Below are positions 24,338-32,698 of a stretch of 33,762 nucleotides of DNA, piece by piece (position 1 is the stretch's first letter; the number at the start of each line of letters is the position of its first letter). Source of the DNA: Flavicella sp042091695 (GTDB lineage: Bacteria > Bacteroidota > Bacteroidia > Flavobacteriales > Flavobacteriaceae). Location: assembly GCA_042091695.1 (NCBI GenBank), contig JBELHA010000036.1, forward strand, positions 1-33,762, in the 5' to 3' direction. The translations under genes and the position numbers were made by a program. The notes under the pieces were generated by a model. That model saw only the letters and a list, made by a program, of their open reading frames with translations, was not told where the DNA came from and searched no databases.

Positions 24338-25249
24338 ATGAAAAAAAACATTCTCATTACAGGAGGAACAGGGATGATTGGCTCTTTTCTAATAGCAGTG
24401 TTACAAGCAAAAGGGTATGGTATATCTATTTTGACACGAAATAAGAAGAAAAACACCAGAGCGGTTCAATATTATACTTGGGATATAGCGTCACAAACAA
24501 TAGATGCGAATTGTCTAACAAATGTCGTAGGGATTATTCATTTAGCGGGAGAGAATGTCGCTTCTGGGAGGTGGACTGACAAACGAAAAAAAGCACTGTT
24601 AGAGAGCAGAGTAGCTTCTACTGAATTGCTCTACAAACTTCTTTCAGAAGAGGAACATACAGTTCAATGTTTTATCGCTGCTTCTGCAACGGGTATATAC
24701 GGAAGTAAAACTTCGGACATTACTTTTACAGAGGATATGCCTGCAGCAACAGATTTTTTGGCTATTATTTGTAAGGAATGGGAAGCTTCTGTTGCATCAA
24801 TTTCTCAATTAGGTATCCGAACGGTAGCACTTAGAACCGGTATTGTTTTGAGTTCAAAGAGGAGTGCTTTGCAAAAGATGTTGCTTCCTTTTAAATTAGG
24901 GCTGGGGTCTCCCATTGCAAGTGGGGCGCAATACATGCCGTGGATTCATATAGATGATTTGTGTAAAATGTATCTTCATGCTTTAGAGCAACCCGAAATC
25001 AAAGGGGTGTTCAATGCGGTTTCTAATGAAGCTATAACGAATGAACAGTTTTCTAAAGCCTTGGCTAAAACCCTGAAAAGGCCATTTTTTATGCCCAATA
25101 TTCCCTCATTTATTTTGCAATTGATATTCGGAGAAATGGCGATTATACTGACCACGGGAAGTAGAGTTTCCTCTATGAAAATACGCAAGGCGGGCTTTGA
25201 ATTTTCTTATGAAAATTTGAACGATGCTTTCCGAGATTTGCTAGGTTAA
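24338..25249 (+). CDS. TIGR01777-type NAD-dependent epimerase-family protein
   Basis: A 303-aa protein with an N-terminal Rossmann motif GGTGMIGSFL (8-17), GIIHLAGENVASGRWTDKRK (about 65-85), the family's SAR/TELL region, AASATGIYGSK near 115, and a C-terminal domain with PWIHIDDLC and VFNAVSNEAITNEQF. This pattern is that of the SulA-like/YfcH-type extended SDR family, whose substrate is unknown. Its stop codon shares the bases TTAA with the stop of the convergent gene (25246-25249), so no terminator fits between them. Confidence 0.9.
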   Translation: MKKNILITGGTGMIGSFLIAVLQAKGYGISILTRNKKKNTRAVQYYTWDIASQTIDANCLTNVVGIIHLAGENVASGRWTDKRKKALLESRVASTELLYKLLSEEEHTVQCFIAASATGIYGSKTSDITFTEDMPAATDFLAIICKEWEASVASISQLGIRTVALRTGIVLSSKRSALQKMLLPFKLGLGSPIASGAQYMPWIHIDDLCKMYLHALEQPEIKGVFNAVSNEAITNEQFSKALAKTLKRPFFMPNIPSFILQLIFGEMAIILTTGSRVSSMKIRKAGFEFSYENLNDAFRDLLG

Positions 25250-26046
25250 AACGTATCCAAACAAGTCATTAAATTAGGGTGTATGAATTGGTAATCAAGG
25301 TCTTTTTTTAGCTTTGAATTGTCGATTGTTTTAAAGGCTGTTTTTTCCTCCATAAAAGTAGCAGGTTTGAGACCTAGTTTCAGCGTAGCAGCGGTATAAA
25401 ACTCCTTTTTTGTTGGATGTGTATCCGCAGCAGCGTTGAAGATTTTACCCTTGAAGTTACCTTCACTTATTTTAAGGACAATTTCCAAACAGTCGTCCAA
25501 ATGGATCAGATTCACAGGAGCAAGGCCATTGGGTACGGTGCGACCTTCTTTAAAAAAATTTCCTGGATGTCTAGTTCCACCAATCAGTCCAGAAAAACGC
25601 AGGATATTTGTTTGGAATCCTGAATGTGATAGGAATAACTCCTCCAGTGCTATCAGTGCTTTTTTTTGCGGATTTTCTTCAAAGGAATTCGTTTCATAAA
25701 TAGTTGAGTTCGTGTCTTTGTAAACAGAGGTAGCACTTATGAATAGCACTTTTTGTATTGTGGACCTTTCAATTTCTTGCGCCAAAAGGGCATAAGCTTT
25801 TAAGTTGTTTTTTTGTTGGCTAAAAGGAATCGCAATACAGAGAATGTCTGCGTTTAAAAAATTTGAAAGGTTTCCTGATATCTGATTGTTTTCGAAGTGA
25901 ATTGCGTGATGCACAATTTCATTTTCAGCGAAGTGTTTTCTTTTCTCAGTACTCCGTGTGCTTCCACCAACATTGTAGCCTTGTTTTTTTAAGAAAAGAG
26001 CTAAAGGGTAGCCCAACCAACCACACCCAAGAATATTAAATTTCAT
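25246..26046 (-). CDS. NAD(P)-binding epimerase-like protein (YeeZ-like)
   Basis: A 266-aa cytoplasmic protein starting MKFNILGCGWLGYPLA, with the dinucleotide motif GCGWLG at residues 6-11. FISATSVYKDTN (near 98-109), ILRFSGLIGG and VNLIHLDDCLEIV resemble atypical extended SDR proteins. The start at 26046 is preferred over an in-frame ATG 12 codons upstream (26082), because the motif then lies at the usual distance from the N-terminus. It overlaps the end of cvpA by 11 bp (26036-26046), so both form one operon. The substrate is unknown. Confidence 0.85.
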   Translation of the reverse strand: MKFNILGCGWLGYPLALFLKKQGYNVGGSTRSTEKRKHFAENEIVHHAIHFENNQISGNLSNFLNADILCIAIPFSQQKNNLKAYALLAQEIERSTIQKVLFISATSVYKDTNSTIYETNSFEENPQKKALIALEELFLSHSGFQTNILRFSGLIGGTRHPGNFFKEGRTVPNGLAPVNLIHLDDCLEIVLKISEGNFKGKIFNAAADTHPTKKEFYTAATLKLGLKPATFMEEKTAFKTIDNSKLKKDLDYQFIHPNLMTCLDTF

Positions 26047-26554
26047 TTTCTTGTTTTTGTTCTTGCACATCGTGAGAGTCAAAATAATCAGGAAAAAGAA
26101 GTGGTGCTATTTCAGTAACAGGGTATATCAATACAGAGGTTTTCATTTCCGCTTCACCAACAAAAGGGATACTTTTGTTTACTTTTATAAAAAAAGACAA
26201 TACTACGCTCAAGATCAGTGCTATTTTTAAGCTTCCAAAAATACCTCCCAATAATTTGTTAATAAGTCCGAGTGCTGCAAAATCTGCTATTTTTGTCAAG
26301 AGTTTTCCTACCAAAGAAATAACGACAACTATAGAGATAAAGGTCAATGCAAAAGCACCTAAAGCGATGTAGTTTTCACTCCAAGCTACATGTTCTTTTA
26401 ACAAGTCACTTGCGTAATAAGAGAAATGCATGGCTCCATATACACCGCCAACCAATGCAACAAGAGAGGCGATTTCTACAAAGAGTCCTTTGAAAAGTCC
26501 CCTGATAAATCCAAATAATAATAGGCTGGCAATAACGATGTCAAATGTACTCAT
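26036..26554 (-). CDS. cvpA: CvpA family membrane protein
   Basis: A 172-aa inner-membrane protein with four hydrophobic segments: about 5-20, 23-42, 62-84 and 100-125. It has the family pattern FDIVIASLLLFGFIRGLFKGLFVE and FALTFISIVVVISLVGKLL (positions 4-27 and 66-84). In other bacteria CvpA proteins affect colicin V release and envelope barrier function. A hydrophilic C-terminus of about 45 residues follows. It is first gene of the operon with the YeeZ-like protein. The promoter element at 26579-26608 lies about 25 nt upstream. Confidence 0.88.
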   Translation of the reverse strand: MSTFDIVIASLLLFGFIRGLFKGLFVEIASLVALVGGVYGAMHFSYYASDLLKEHVAWSENYIALGAFALTFISIVVVISLVGKLLTKIADFAALGLINKLLGGIFGSLKIALILSVVLSFFIKVNKSIPFVGEAEMKTSVLIYPVTEIAPLLFPDYFDSHDVQEQKQENEI

Positions 26555-26578
26555 AGCAATAGTTTATAGATAGTTGCT

Positions 26579-26608
26579 CAAAGATACAATTACTGATAGA
26601 ATAGCCAA
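26579..26608 (-). promoter_or_regulatory. putative promoter for cvpA (TTGG / TATCTTTG)
   Basis: On the minus strand TATCTTTG (26586-26579) matches TAnnTTTG. TTGG ends at 26605, with CAA at 26606-26608, leaving about 19 nt between the -33 and -7 elements, which is the expected Bacteroidota spacing. The -7 box is 24 nt from the cvpA ATG. Confidence 0.55.
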
Positions 26609-26722
26609 CAGAATTTCGAAGCAATCACCTTGTCAAATTATTTTGAGCAGTTGTGCTTATAGCGTTATATGTATTGGTTTCATTTTAGTTCGTTTCAGAA
26701 GATTCAGAGAGACAGTTTTATG

Positions 26723-26730
26723 TATCTTTG
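26723..26730 (+). promoter_or_regulatory. putative -7 element (TATCTTTG) deciding the start of the 113-aa gene
   Basis: It matches TAnnTTTG and lies 20 nt before the ATG at 26751. A promoter here means the longer frame starting at 26574 cannot be the translated form. No clear -33 was seen. Confidence 0.55.
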
Positions 26731-26750
26731 TAAGACATAAATATTACACA

Positions 26751-27092
26751 ATGTCAAGAGATATAGCCTTAAAGAAAGATTGGGAAACTTTGGTAACATT
26801 TTTATCTAAAAAGTTTGCAGATGGAGATACGTTGGATTTAGATGCCATTATTTATTTGATAGGAGTACAAGAATTAGGAAAAGACGTCAGAGAATTCAAA
26901 AAGGATGAAAAGATCAATTTGATGCACATTGCTATTTGCCGTTTATTGGAACCCTATGGTTATTACGAGTTTGATTTTGTAGATCCAGATGGTTGGCCTC
27001 ATTTTAAAGTATTGGAAGAATTACCAACCTTGAAACCAGGAGAACAGACGATTTTAATGAAAGAAGCAATCGTCAAGTATTTTGAATCTTAA
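26751..27092 (+). CDS. conserved hypothetical protein, 113 aa
   Basis: A small soluble acidic protein (MSRDIALKKDWETLVTFLSK...) with a predicted helical fold and a conserved-looking run LDAIIYLIGVQELGKD followed by LMHIAICRLLEPYGYY. No signal peptide or known catalytic motif is visible. The ATG at 26751 is chosen because a TAnnTTTG element sits 20 nt upstream and the 59-codon upstream extension is Cys/Arg-rich and unlike protein sequence. Its 3' end is 43 nt before the TlpA-like gene on the same strand, so the two may be co-transcribed. Similar proteins occur in flavobacteria, but the function is not known to me. Confidence 0.8.
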   Translation: MSRDIALKKDWETLVTFLSKKFADGDTLDLDAIIYLIGVQELGKDVREFKKDEKINLMHIAICRLLEPYGYYEFDFVDPDGWPHFKVLEELPTLKPGEQTILMKEAIVKYFES

Positions 27093-27135
27093 CCTATTTG
27101 TTTTATGTATTAATTGCTATAATTCTACTAAAATT

Positions 27136-28473
27136 ATGCGTCATATATTTCTTCTCTTTCTCTTACTTTCTTTTAACTCCTCGTTTTCTCAATACACTAT
27201 TTCGGGTACTGTGACAGATACAGCAGCCGACGTCTCTTGGGCTATTTTGTACCATTTAGAGTCGGGTAAAGAAACGTTTATTGAAAACACAAAAGTAAAA
27301 GACAAACACTTTGAATTTGAGTTGCCTATTTCAGCCACTTCTGGTATGTATCGAGTGACCTATCGTTTGAAGGGTCCTGGACATGTTGATTTCTTATTTG
27401 ACAAAGAAGCGGTTTCGTTTCGCTTTGATTCTAGTTATCCTGAAGAATCTATTGTTTTTGATGCTTCAGAGCAAAACATGTTATTTTTAGAATACCTCAC
27501 GGAAACTTCGAGACATCAGACGTATATAGATTCCATTCAAGTAAATCATTTTAGAAGCCCAAAAGAGGAACACAGTTCTCTTTATGAAAAGGGAATGGAA
27601 CGTCTTGTGAATGTTCAAAAAGAATTCGAAAACAAGACTAAGGATCAATTGGTGTACCATTTTATAAAGGCCACAAATCGCTTTAATGCATCAGAATTAC
27701 AAGAGACTCCTTCAGATTATTATACGGGTATAAAAAATAAATTTTTTACGCACATCAATTTTAAAGATACCGTCCTTGTAGGTTCTAATTTCTTATTTGA
27801 TCGCGTAGATGATTATGTTTTTTATCTTCATCGTTCCAATAAACAAACAAAACAACAGGAACTTTATAAAGAAGCAGTTACAAAAGTTTTTTCTGAAAAG
27901 ATGTCTATAGTATTACAAAAACAATTGCTGTATTACTTGATAGAGACTTTTGTTAAAAGGGACAACTTTGAATTGGTGAATTATATTTTAGATACGCTCT
28001 ATGCAACTTTACCTGAAGAGGTAAAAGATGCAGCTTATATAACTACAACAAAAGCTAAAATTACATTGGCGATTGGCGCTTATGCCCCAGATTTTGAATG
28101 GAAGGAAAACGAAGAAACCTATTCCTTATCAAACTTAGATACACATAAATATTATGTGGTCGTATTTTGGAGTACGGGTTGTTCACATTGTAAAAAACAA
28201 TTGCCAAAGATGTATCAATTTATGAAGACGCATCCTAAGGCACAAGTTGTAGCGGTTGCTTTAGAGCGCAACTCCAAAGAATGGAAAAAAGTAAAAGGAA
28301 ATTTCGAGGGATGGCATCATATCTTAGGATTGAAAAAGTGGAGAAATACTCTTGCTGAAACCTACGATGTTTCCAATACACCTACTTATTTTGTGTTGGA
28401 TGCTGCCAAAAAAATCATTGCAAAGCCCGAAAACTTTAGAGCTTTAGAAAAAACAGTCAACAACCTACGTTAA
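27136..28473 (+). CDS. TlpA-like thioredoxin-fold protein
   Basis: A 445-aa secreted protein. The ATG at 27136 opens a signal peptide (MRHIFLLFLLLSFNSSFSQ). An N-terminal DUF4369-like beta domain (YTISGTVTDTAADVSWAIL) and a helical middle region precede a C-terminal TlpA/ResA thioredoxin domain at about 320-445. The redox motif is C349-S-H-C352 in WSTGCSHCKKQLP, with the cis-proline at about 416 (NTPTYF). An upstream in-frame TTG at 27082 is rejected because it overlaps the preceding gene and buries the signal peptide. It probably reduces or maintains disulfides of periplasmic proteins, for example during cytochrome c maturation; the partner is unknown. Confidence 0.9.
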   Translation: MRHIFLLFLLLSFNSSFSQYTISGTVTDTAADVSWAILYHLESGKETFIENTKVKDKHFEFELPISATSGMYRVTYRLKGPGHVDFLFDKEAVSFRFDSSYPEESIVFDASEQNMLFLEYLTETSRHQTYIDSIQVNHFRSPKEEHSSLYEKGMERLVNVQKEFENKTKDQLVYHFIKATNRFNASELQETPSDYYTGIKNKFFTHINFKDTVLVGSNFLFDRVDDYVFYLHRSNKQTKQQELYKEAVTKVFSEKMSIVLQKQLLYYLIETFVKRDNFELVNYILDTLYATLPEEVKDAAYITTTKAKITLAIGAYAPDFEWKENEETYSLSNLDTHKYYVVVFWSTGCSHCKKQLPKMYQFMKTHPKAQVVAVALERNSKEWKKVKGNFEGWHHILGLKKWRNTLAETYDVSNTPTYFVLDAAKKIIAKPENFRALEKTVNNLR

Positions 28474-28503
28474 CATTATTTATCAGCTCATTTAGAGGTG
28501 CTT

Positions 28504-28866
28504 TTAGAAATGAAAAAAACCATCCTCAATATGTTGAATTGTCACTTTTTTTTTAGGAGGAATTAGTACAGAAACGATATCAAAACGCACTTGTAATGTG
28601 ATTTCGTTTTTTGTGATGTAGGCATCGGTTGCAAGAACTAACAAACGAATTTTTTCTTTGGAGATAAAATCTTGTGGGTTACCGTAGTGATTTGACGATC
28701 GTGTTTTTACCTCGATCACTACCAGTACGCCATTAGCCTCAGCGATGATGTCAATTTCAGCTTTTCTGTACCTCCAATTTCTTGTGATGATACGGTATCC
28801 TTTCTTTTTTAGGTAATCCGCGGCAATTTGTTCTCCCGCTTTTCCAAGTTCGTTGTGAAATGCCAT
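28504..28866 (-). CDS. YraN family protein (UPF0102, endonuclease-like)
   Basis: A 120-aa protein with the restriction-endonuclease-like fold of the YraN family: GKAGEQIAADYLKKKGYRII, RNWRYRKAEIDIIA and VVIEVKTRSSNHYG. These give the E/D-EVK active-site pattern (Glu and Asp in AEIDII, then EVK) at about residues 41-58. The start MAFHNELGKAGE at 28866 is preferred over an in-frame ATG six codons upstream. It follows the S66 peptidase gene by 53 nt on the same strand and is probably co-transcribed. The cellular role of the family is unclear. Confidence 0.9.
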   Translation of the reverse strand: MAFHNELGKAGEQIAADYLKKKGYRIITRNWRYRKAEIDIIAEANGVLVVIEVKTRSSNHYGNPQDFISKEKIRLLVLATDAYITKNEITLQVRFDIVSVLIPPKKKVTIQHIEDGFFHF

Positions 28867-28919
28867 TTTTTGGAAAGATACCACCGAAATCTATACAGAA
28901 CAAGGTCTCTACAACAGTG

Positions 28920-29888
28920 CTATTCGAAATGTATTTGAGCACTTTCTTTCGTAACAACGAGTCTTGTGTTTTTCCCGAAATACAAGGCTTTGTTAACGTG
29001 TTCATGTCCTGCAGGAAAATCAAATAGTACCGGATATGTATGCGCTCCAATAGCCTCTAATATGATTGCTTCGATTTCCTGACCAAAAGAGGGATTGTTG
29101 CGTTTTAGTTGACTCATTCCACCGATAATAACAGCATTGCAATGCTCAAAACTGCCATTTCTTTTTAAGGTTCTCAACAAGCGATCTATATGGTATTTGT
29201 ATTCTCCAATTTCTTCTATAAATACAATTTTGTCAGTTGTATCTACCTGTGTTTTCGATCCAGATACACTGGCAAGGAGGCTGAGGTTTCCACCAACTAA
29301 AACTCCAGTAGTTTCTCCTTCTCTGTTGTGTTTAGAACCTGAGATACTGTAGGATTTTAAAGTGCCAAACAACGCTTTTTGTAGGCTTCCAAAACTTTCC
29401 TTTCGCGCATTTTCAGGAAAATCCATATTTACAGGCATGCATCCATGAATAGAGGTAAAATTTTCAGATTGCAGATAGTTGTGAAACACTGTGATATCAG
29501 AATAACCTACAATCCATTTTGGGTTTTTCTCAAATGCTTCAAAGTTCAAATCATCGATAATTCTCACACTGCCATAGCCTCCTCTAGCACACCATATTGC
29601 TTTTATATCAGGACTATCAAGTGCCCATTGAAAATCAGCCAAACGCTGTGCGTCACTTCCAGAAAAATGATTGTGTTTTTCAAATACATGCGGTCCAATC
29701 ACAACTTGCAACCCCCAACTTTCAGCCTTTTTTTGGGCTTCGTAGATGGCAGTAGGATTTTTAATAATACCCGCAGGTGCTACGATAGCAATACGGTCTC
29801 CTTTCTTAAGAAATGCTGGTGTTTTCATAGGTTTTGTTTGGGCACACAAAAGTTGTGTTAAAAATACTAGAAGATAAAATGCTCGCAA
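28920..29888 (-). CDS. S66-family LD-carboxypeptidase (murein tetrapeptide carboxypeptidase)
   Basis: A 322-aa peptidase cleaving the L,D-bond of the murein tetrapeptide. The nucleophile Ser107 lies in CARGGYGSVRIID, and the Glu/His partners are in VFIEEIGEYKYHIDRLL and FPAGHEHVNKALYFG. The frame opens with TTG at 29888, giving a good signal peptide (RAFYLLVFLTQLLCAQ), so the enzyme would be periplasmic. Starting at the internal ATG (29828, MKTPAFLKKGDRIA) would make it cytoplasmic, the more usual site for LdcA. The upstream frame is closed by TAA close to the TTG. The hydrophobic leader favours the TTG, but the choice is not certain. Confidence 0.88.
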   Translation of the reverse strand: MRAFYLLVFLTQLLCAQTKPMKTPAFLKKGDRIAIVAPAGIIKNPTAIYEAQKKAESWGLQVVIGPHVFEKHNHFSGSDAQRLADFQWALDSPDIKAIWCARGGYGSVRIIDDLNFEAFEKNPKWIVGYSDITVFHNYLQSENFTSIHGCMPVNMDFPENARKESFGSLQKALFGTLKSYSISGSKHNREGETTGVLVGGNLSLLASVSGSKTQVDTTDKIVFIEEIGEYKYHIDRLLRTLKRNGSFEHCNAVIIGGMSQLKRNNPSFGQEIEAIILEAIGAHTYPVLFDFPAGHEHVNKALYFGKNTRLVVTKESAQIHFE

Positions 29889-30047
29889 AAGTTCTTTATT
29901 TTAAAAAAGCTAAAGTACAATTTATTCATGCTAATAAATAGTACTTGTCTATATTGGTGTGTAGTGTGAGTTTTATTTTAAAGACCTGTTATGAAAAGTG
30001 TGTTTGTTGTTTTGTATGGAAGCCTATTTTAAAAAGCAGTACAATAG

Positions 30048-30078
30048 TTTCAATTCATTGGATATATATGTAACTTTG
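30048..30078 (+). promoter_or_regulatory. putative promoter for metG (TTTC / TAACTTTG)
   Basis: TTTC at 30048-30051 and TAACTTTG at 30071-30078 are separated by 19 nt, close to the TTTG-N19-TAnnTTTG Bacteroidota pattern. The ATG at 30098 is 19 nt downstream. Confidence 0.6.
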
Positions 30079-30097
30079 TCGCTACAAAATTTTTAGA

Positions 30098-32158
30098 ATG
30101 AACAATCCAAAGAGAGTTACGATTACAGCAGCATTGCCTTATACCAATGGTCCTGTTCATATCGGACATTTGGCAGGTGTTTACGTTCCTGCAGATATAT
30201 ACGCACGTTATTTAAGAGGAAAAGGTACAGATGTTGCCTTTGTATGTGGCTCCGATGAGCACGGAGTTCCGATTACTATAAAAGCCAAAAAAGAAGGAAT
30301 TACACCACAGGATGTAGTCGATAAATACCATGCTATAATTGACAAATCTTTTGCTGATTTTGGTATTTCATTTGACAATTATTCGAGAACATCAGCAGAA
30401 ATCCATCATGAAACTGCCTCCGAATATTTTAAAAATTTACACGATACAGGAGCTTTCGTAGAAAAGACAGAAAATCAATTGTACGATGCAGAAGCCAAAC
30501 AGTTTTTAGCCGATCGTTTTGTAATTGGAACATGTCCTAAATGTGGTAATGAAGAAAGTTATGGAGACCAATGTGAAAAATGCGGTACTTCACTCAATGC
30601 AACTGACCTTATAGATCCTAAATCAGCCATCACAGGAAATGTTCCTTCACTAAAAGAAACGAAACATTGGTTTTTACCTTTAGACAAACACGAGCAATTT
30701 TTAAAAGAATGGATTTTAGAAGGTCATAAAGACGATTGGAAATCCAATGTATATGGTCAGGTAAAATCATGGATAGATGACGGCTTGCGACCAAGAGCAG
30801 TTACGCGAGATTTGGACTGGGGAATTCCTGTCCCTGTTGAAGGTGGCGAAGGTAAAGTTTTGTACGTATGGTTTGATGCTCCCATCGGTTATATATCTTC
30901 TACCAAAGAATGGGCTGCACGTGAAGGTAAAGATTGGGAACCTTATTGGAAAGATAAGGATACCAAATTGGTGCATTTTATAGGAAAAGACAATATCGTT
31001 TTTCACTGTATTATATTTCCTGCGATGCTCAAAGCACATGGGGATTATATTTTACCAGACAATGTACCTGCCAACGAGTTTTTGAACTTAGAAGGTAACA
31101 AATTATCAACGTCAAAAAATTGGGCAGTTTGGTTGCATGAATATCTTGAGGAGTTCCCTGATCAGCAAGACGTCTTACGTTATGTGTTGACAGCGAGTGC
31201 CCCTGAGACCAAAGACAACGATTTTACATGGAAAGATTTCCAAGCTAGAAACAACAATGAATTGGTTGCTATTTTTGGTAATTTTATTAATAGAGTTGTT
31301 GTATTGACGAATAAATATTATGAAGGAGTAGTTCCAAGTCCTTCTACCTTTACTCAAATAGATGAGGAAACTTTAGAGCAATTAAAGGCATTCCCTCAAT
31401 TGATATCTAGGTCTATAGAGCGCTATCGTTTTAGAGAGGCCTTGTCAGAATTGATGAATTTTGCTCGTTTAGGTAACAAATACCTTGCGGATCAAGAGCC
31501 TTGGAAATTGATCAAGACAGATCCAGAGCGCGTTCAGACAGTTATGTATATTGCTTTGCAAATAGCGACAGGATTGTCTGTGCTGTCAGAACCCTTTTTG
31601 CCATTTACATCTAAAAAGTTACAGACAATTTTGAACCTATCCGAAGACACTTTATCTTGGGATGCTGTTGCATCAGAAGCTAATTTACTTGCTTCAGGAC
31701 ATACAATAGGGAAAGCACAGTTGTTATTTTCAAAAATAGAAGACAAAGATGTTCAGCAGCAATTGGATAAATTAGAAGCTACTAAATTGTTGAATGAAGC
31801 CGAAGCAAAGGTTGTTGTGCCCCAAAAAGAAACAATTACCTTTGAGGATTTTGGAAAAATGGACATTCGAACGGGTACTATTTTGACAGCAGAAAAAATG
31901 CCAAAGGCAAAAAAATTATTGGTGCTTACTGTAGATACAGGATTAGATGTAAGAACCATAGTATCTGGGATAGCAGAGAGTTTTAAGCCTGAAGAGATTG
32001 TAGGACAGCAAGTATCAGTATTGGTGAATTTGGCCCCACGAAAACTTAGAGGGGTAGAAAGTCAAGGGATGATTCTGATGACAGACACAAAAGAAGGCAA
32101 ACTTGCTTTTGTACAACCAGCATCATCTAAAGTATCTAATGGAGCTCAAATCAGCTAA
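30098..32158 (+). CDS. metG: methionyl-tRNA synthetase with C-terminal tRNA-binding domain
   Basis: A 686-aa class I aminoacyl-tRNA synthetase charging tRNA-Met. The HIGH motif is at residues 21-24 (PVHIGHLAG). The zinc knuckle cysteines are 146, 149, 159 and 162. The second signature is KLSTS at 335-339 instead of KMSKS, the common variant in Bacteroidota. An anticodon-binding helical domain covers about 390-550. An EMAP/Trbp-like OB-fold domain occupies about 580-686 (FGKMDIRTGTILTAEKMPKA, PRKLRGVESQGMIL). The length is normal for the fused form. It is a single transcription unit with its own promoter and terminator. Confidence 0.98.
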   Translation: MNNPKRVTITAALPYTNGPVHIGHLAGVYVPADIYARYLRGKGTDVAFVCGSDEHGVPITIKAKKEGITPQDVVDKYHAIIDKSFADFGISFDNYSRTSAEIHHETASEYFKNLHDTGAFVEKTENQLYDAEAKQFLADRFVIGTCPKCGNEESYGDQCEKCGTSLNATDLIDPKSAITGNVPSLKETKHWFLPLDKHEQFLKEWILEGHKDDWKSNVYGQVKSWIDDGLRPRAVTRDLDWGIPVPVEGGEGKVLYVWFDAPIGYISSTKEWAAREGKDWEPYWKDKDTKLVHFIGKDNIVFHCIIFPAMLKAHGDYILPDNVPANEFLNLEGNKLSTSKNWAVWLHEYLEEFPDQQDVLRYVLTASAPETKDNDFTWKDFQARNNNELVAIFGNFINRVVVLTNKYYEGVVPSPSTFTQIDEETLEQLKAFPQLISRSIERYRFREALSELMNFARLGNKYLADQEPWKLIKTDPERVQTVMYIALQIATGLSVLSEPFLPFTSKKLQTILNLSEDTLSWDAVASEANLLASGHTIGKAQLLFSKIEDKDVQQQLDKLEATKLLNEAEAKVVVPQKETITFEDFGKMDIRTGTILTAEKMPKAKKLLVLTVDTGLDVRTIVSGIAESFKPEEIVGQQVSVLVNLAPRKLRGVESQGMILMTDTKEGKLAFVQPASSKVSNGAQIS

Positions 32159-32176
32159 AAGACTATACTATATTCT

Positions 32177-32217
32177 AAAAAACCTCATTTTCATTTCGTT
32201 GAAAATGAGGTTTTTTT
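32177..32217. terminator. terminator of metG overlapping the convergent gene's stop codon
   Basis: A 17-bp stem (32177-32193 with 32200-32217, loop of six) ends in seven T. The T run includes the stop codon (TTA on plus, 32216-32218) of the minus-strand hypothetical gene, so the hairpin lies in that gene's immediate 3' end and may serve both directions. Confidence 0.9.
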
Positions 32218-32563
32218 AGTTCAATGAATACGTGAAGTCAATTTTATTTTTGATATCCATATACATGTTTTTGTAATAGGACAAAGAAAATAGATCACAA
32301 AGTTCATCTAATTCTTTTAAGCTCATTTTTATGTGTAATACTTCGTTTGCTGTTGGAATTTCAATCACAGAACACGAACAGCTTGAGTTGGTATTGTGAA
32401 CCTCAAAGGCATCTTTTAAGTCAAATATATAGCCAGTAAATTGATCATAAGCTTCCAAGTTAAATTTGAAACTTAAATTCTTATATACTATTTCGTATAA
32501 ATTACTTGAGTTGTTTTTAGAAACAATACCGTGTGTTGTTTTACCAATTATCTTTAAAGACAT
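32216..32563 (-). CDS. small conserved hypothetical protein (DUF6686-like)
   Basis: A 115-aa soluble protein starting MSLKIIGKTTHGIV. It resembles a short Bacteroidota family (recalled as DUF6686) by the order 'IVSKNNSSNLYEIVYKNL', a phenylalanine-rich middle, then a helical end with MSLKELDELCDLFSLSYY. A Cys-Ser-Cys-Ser segment (NSSCSCSVIEIP) lies near residue 73; no metal site can be claimed. The ATG at 32563 is preferred over a TTG eight codons upstream, because a TAnnTTTG element at 32585-32592 would overlap the longer form. The function is unknown. Confidence 0.75.
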   Translation of the reverse strand: MSLKIIGKTTHGIVSKNNSSNLYEIVYKNLSFKFNLEAYDQFTGYIFDLKDAFEVHNTNSSCSCSVIEIPTANEVLHIKMSLKELDELCDLFSLSYYKNMYMDIKNKIDFTYSLN

Positions 32564-32584
32564 ACTATTTGTATTAGTTCGATG

Positions 32585-32592
32585 CAAATATA
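32585..32592 (-). promoter_or_regulatory. putative -7 element (TATATTTG) of the small hypothetical gene
   Basis: CAAATATA on plus is TATATTTG on minus, 21 nt upstream of the ATG at 32563, and it supports that start over the upstream TTG. Confidence 0.55.
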
Positions 32593-32649
32593 CAAACTAA
32601 TATTATTTAGACTAAATAAAAATAAAGTTTTTTTGCTTCTTTTTTCACA

Positions 32650-32679
32650 TTGTTTTATGATTTACATGTAGTATTTTTG
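32650..32679 (+). promoter_or_regulatory. putative sufS promoter (TTG / TATTTTTG)
   Basis: TTG at 32650-32652 and TATTTTTG at 32672-32679 are separated by 19 nt, an almost ideal Bacteroidota promoter. The sufS ATG follows 19 nt after the -7 box. Confidence 0.7.
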
Positions 32680-32698
32680 CAAGTACAAATACACACTT

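Noticed and set aside
26574..26750. N-terminal extension of 59 codons on the 113-aa hypothetical protein
   Set aside because: It is unlike protein sequence (Cys/Arg/Ile-rich), overlaps the cvpA promoter region, and a TAnnTTTG element lies inside it just before the ATG at 26751.
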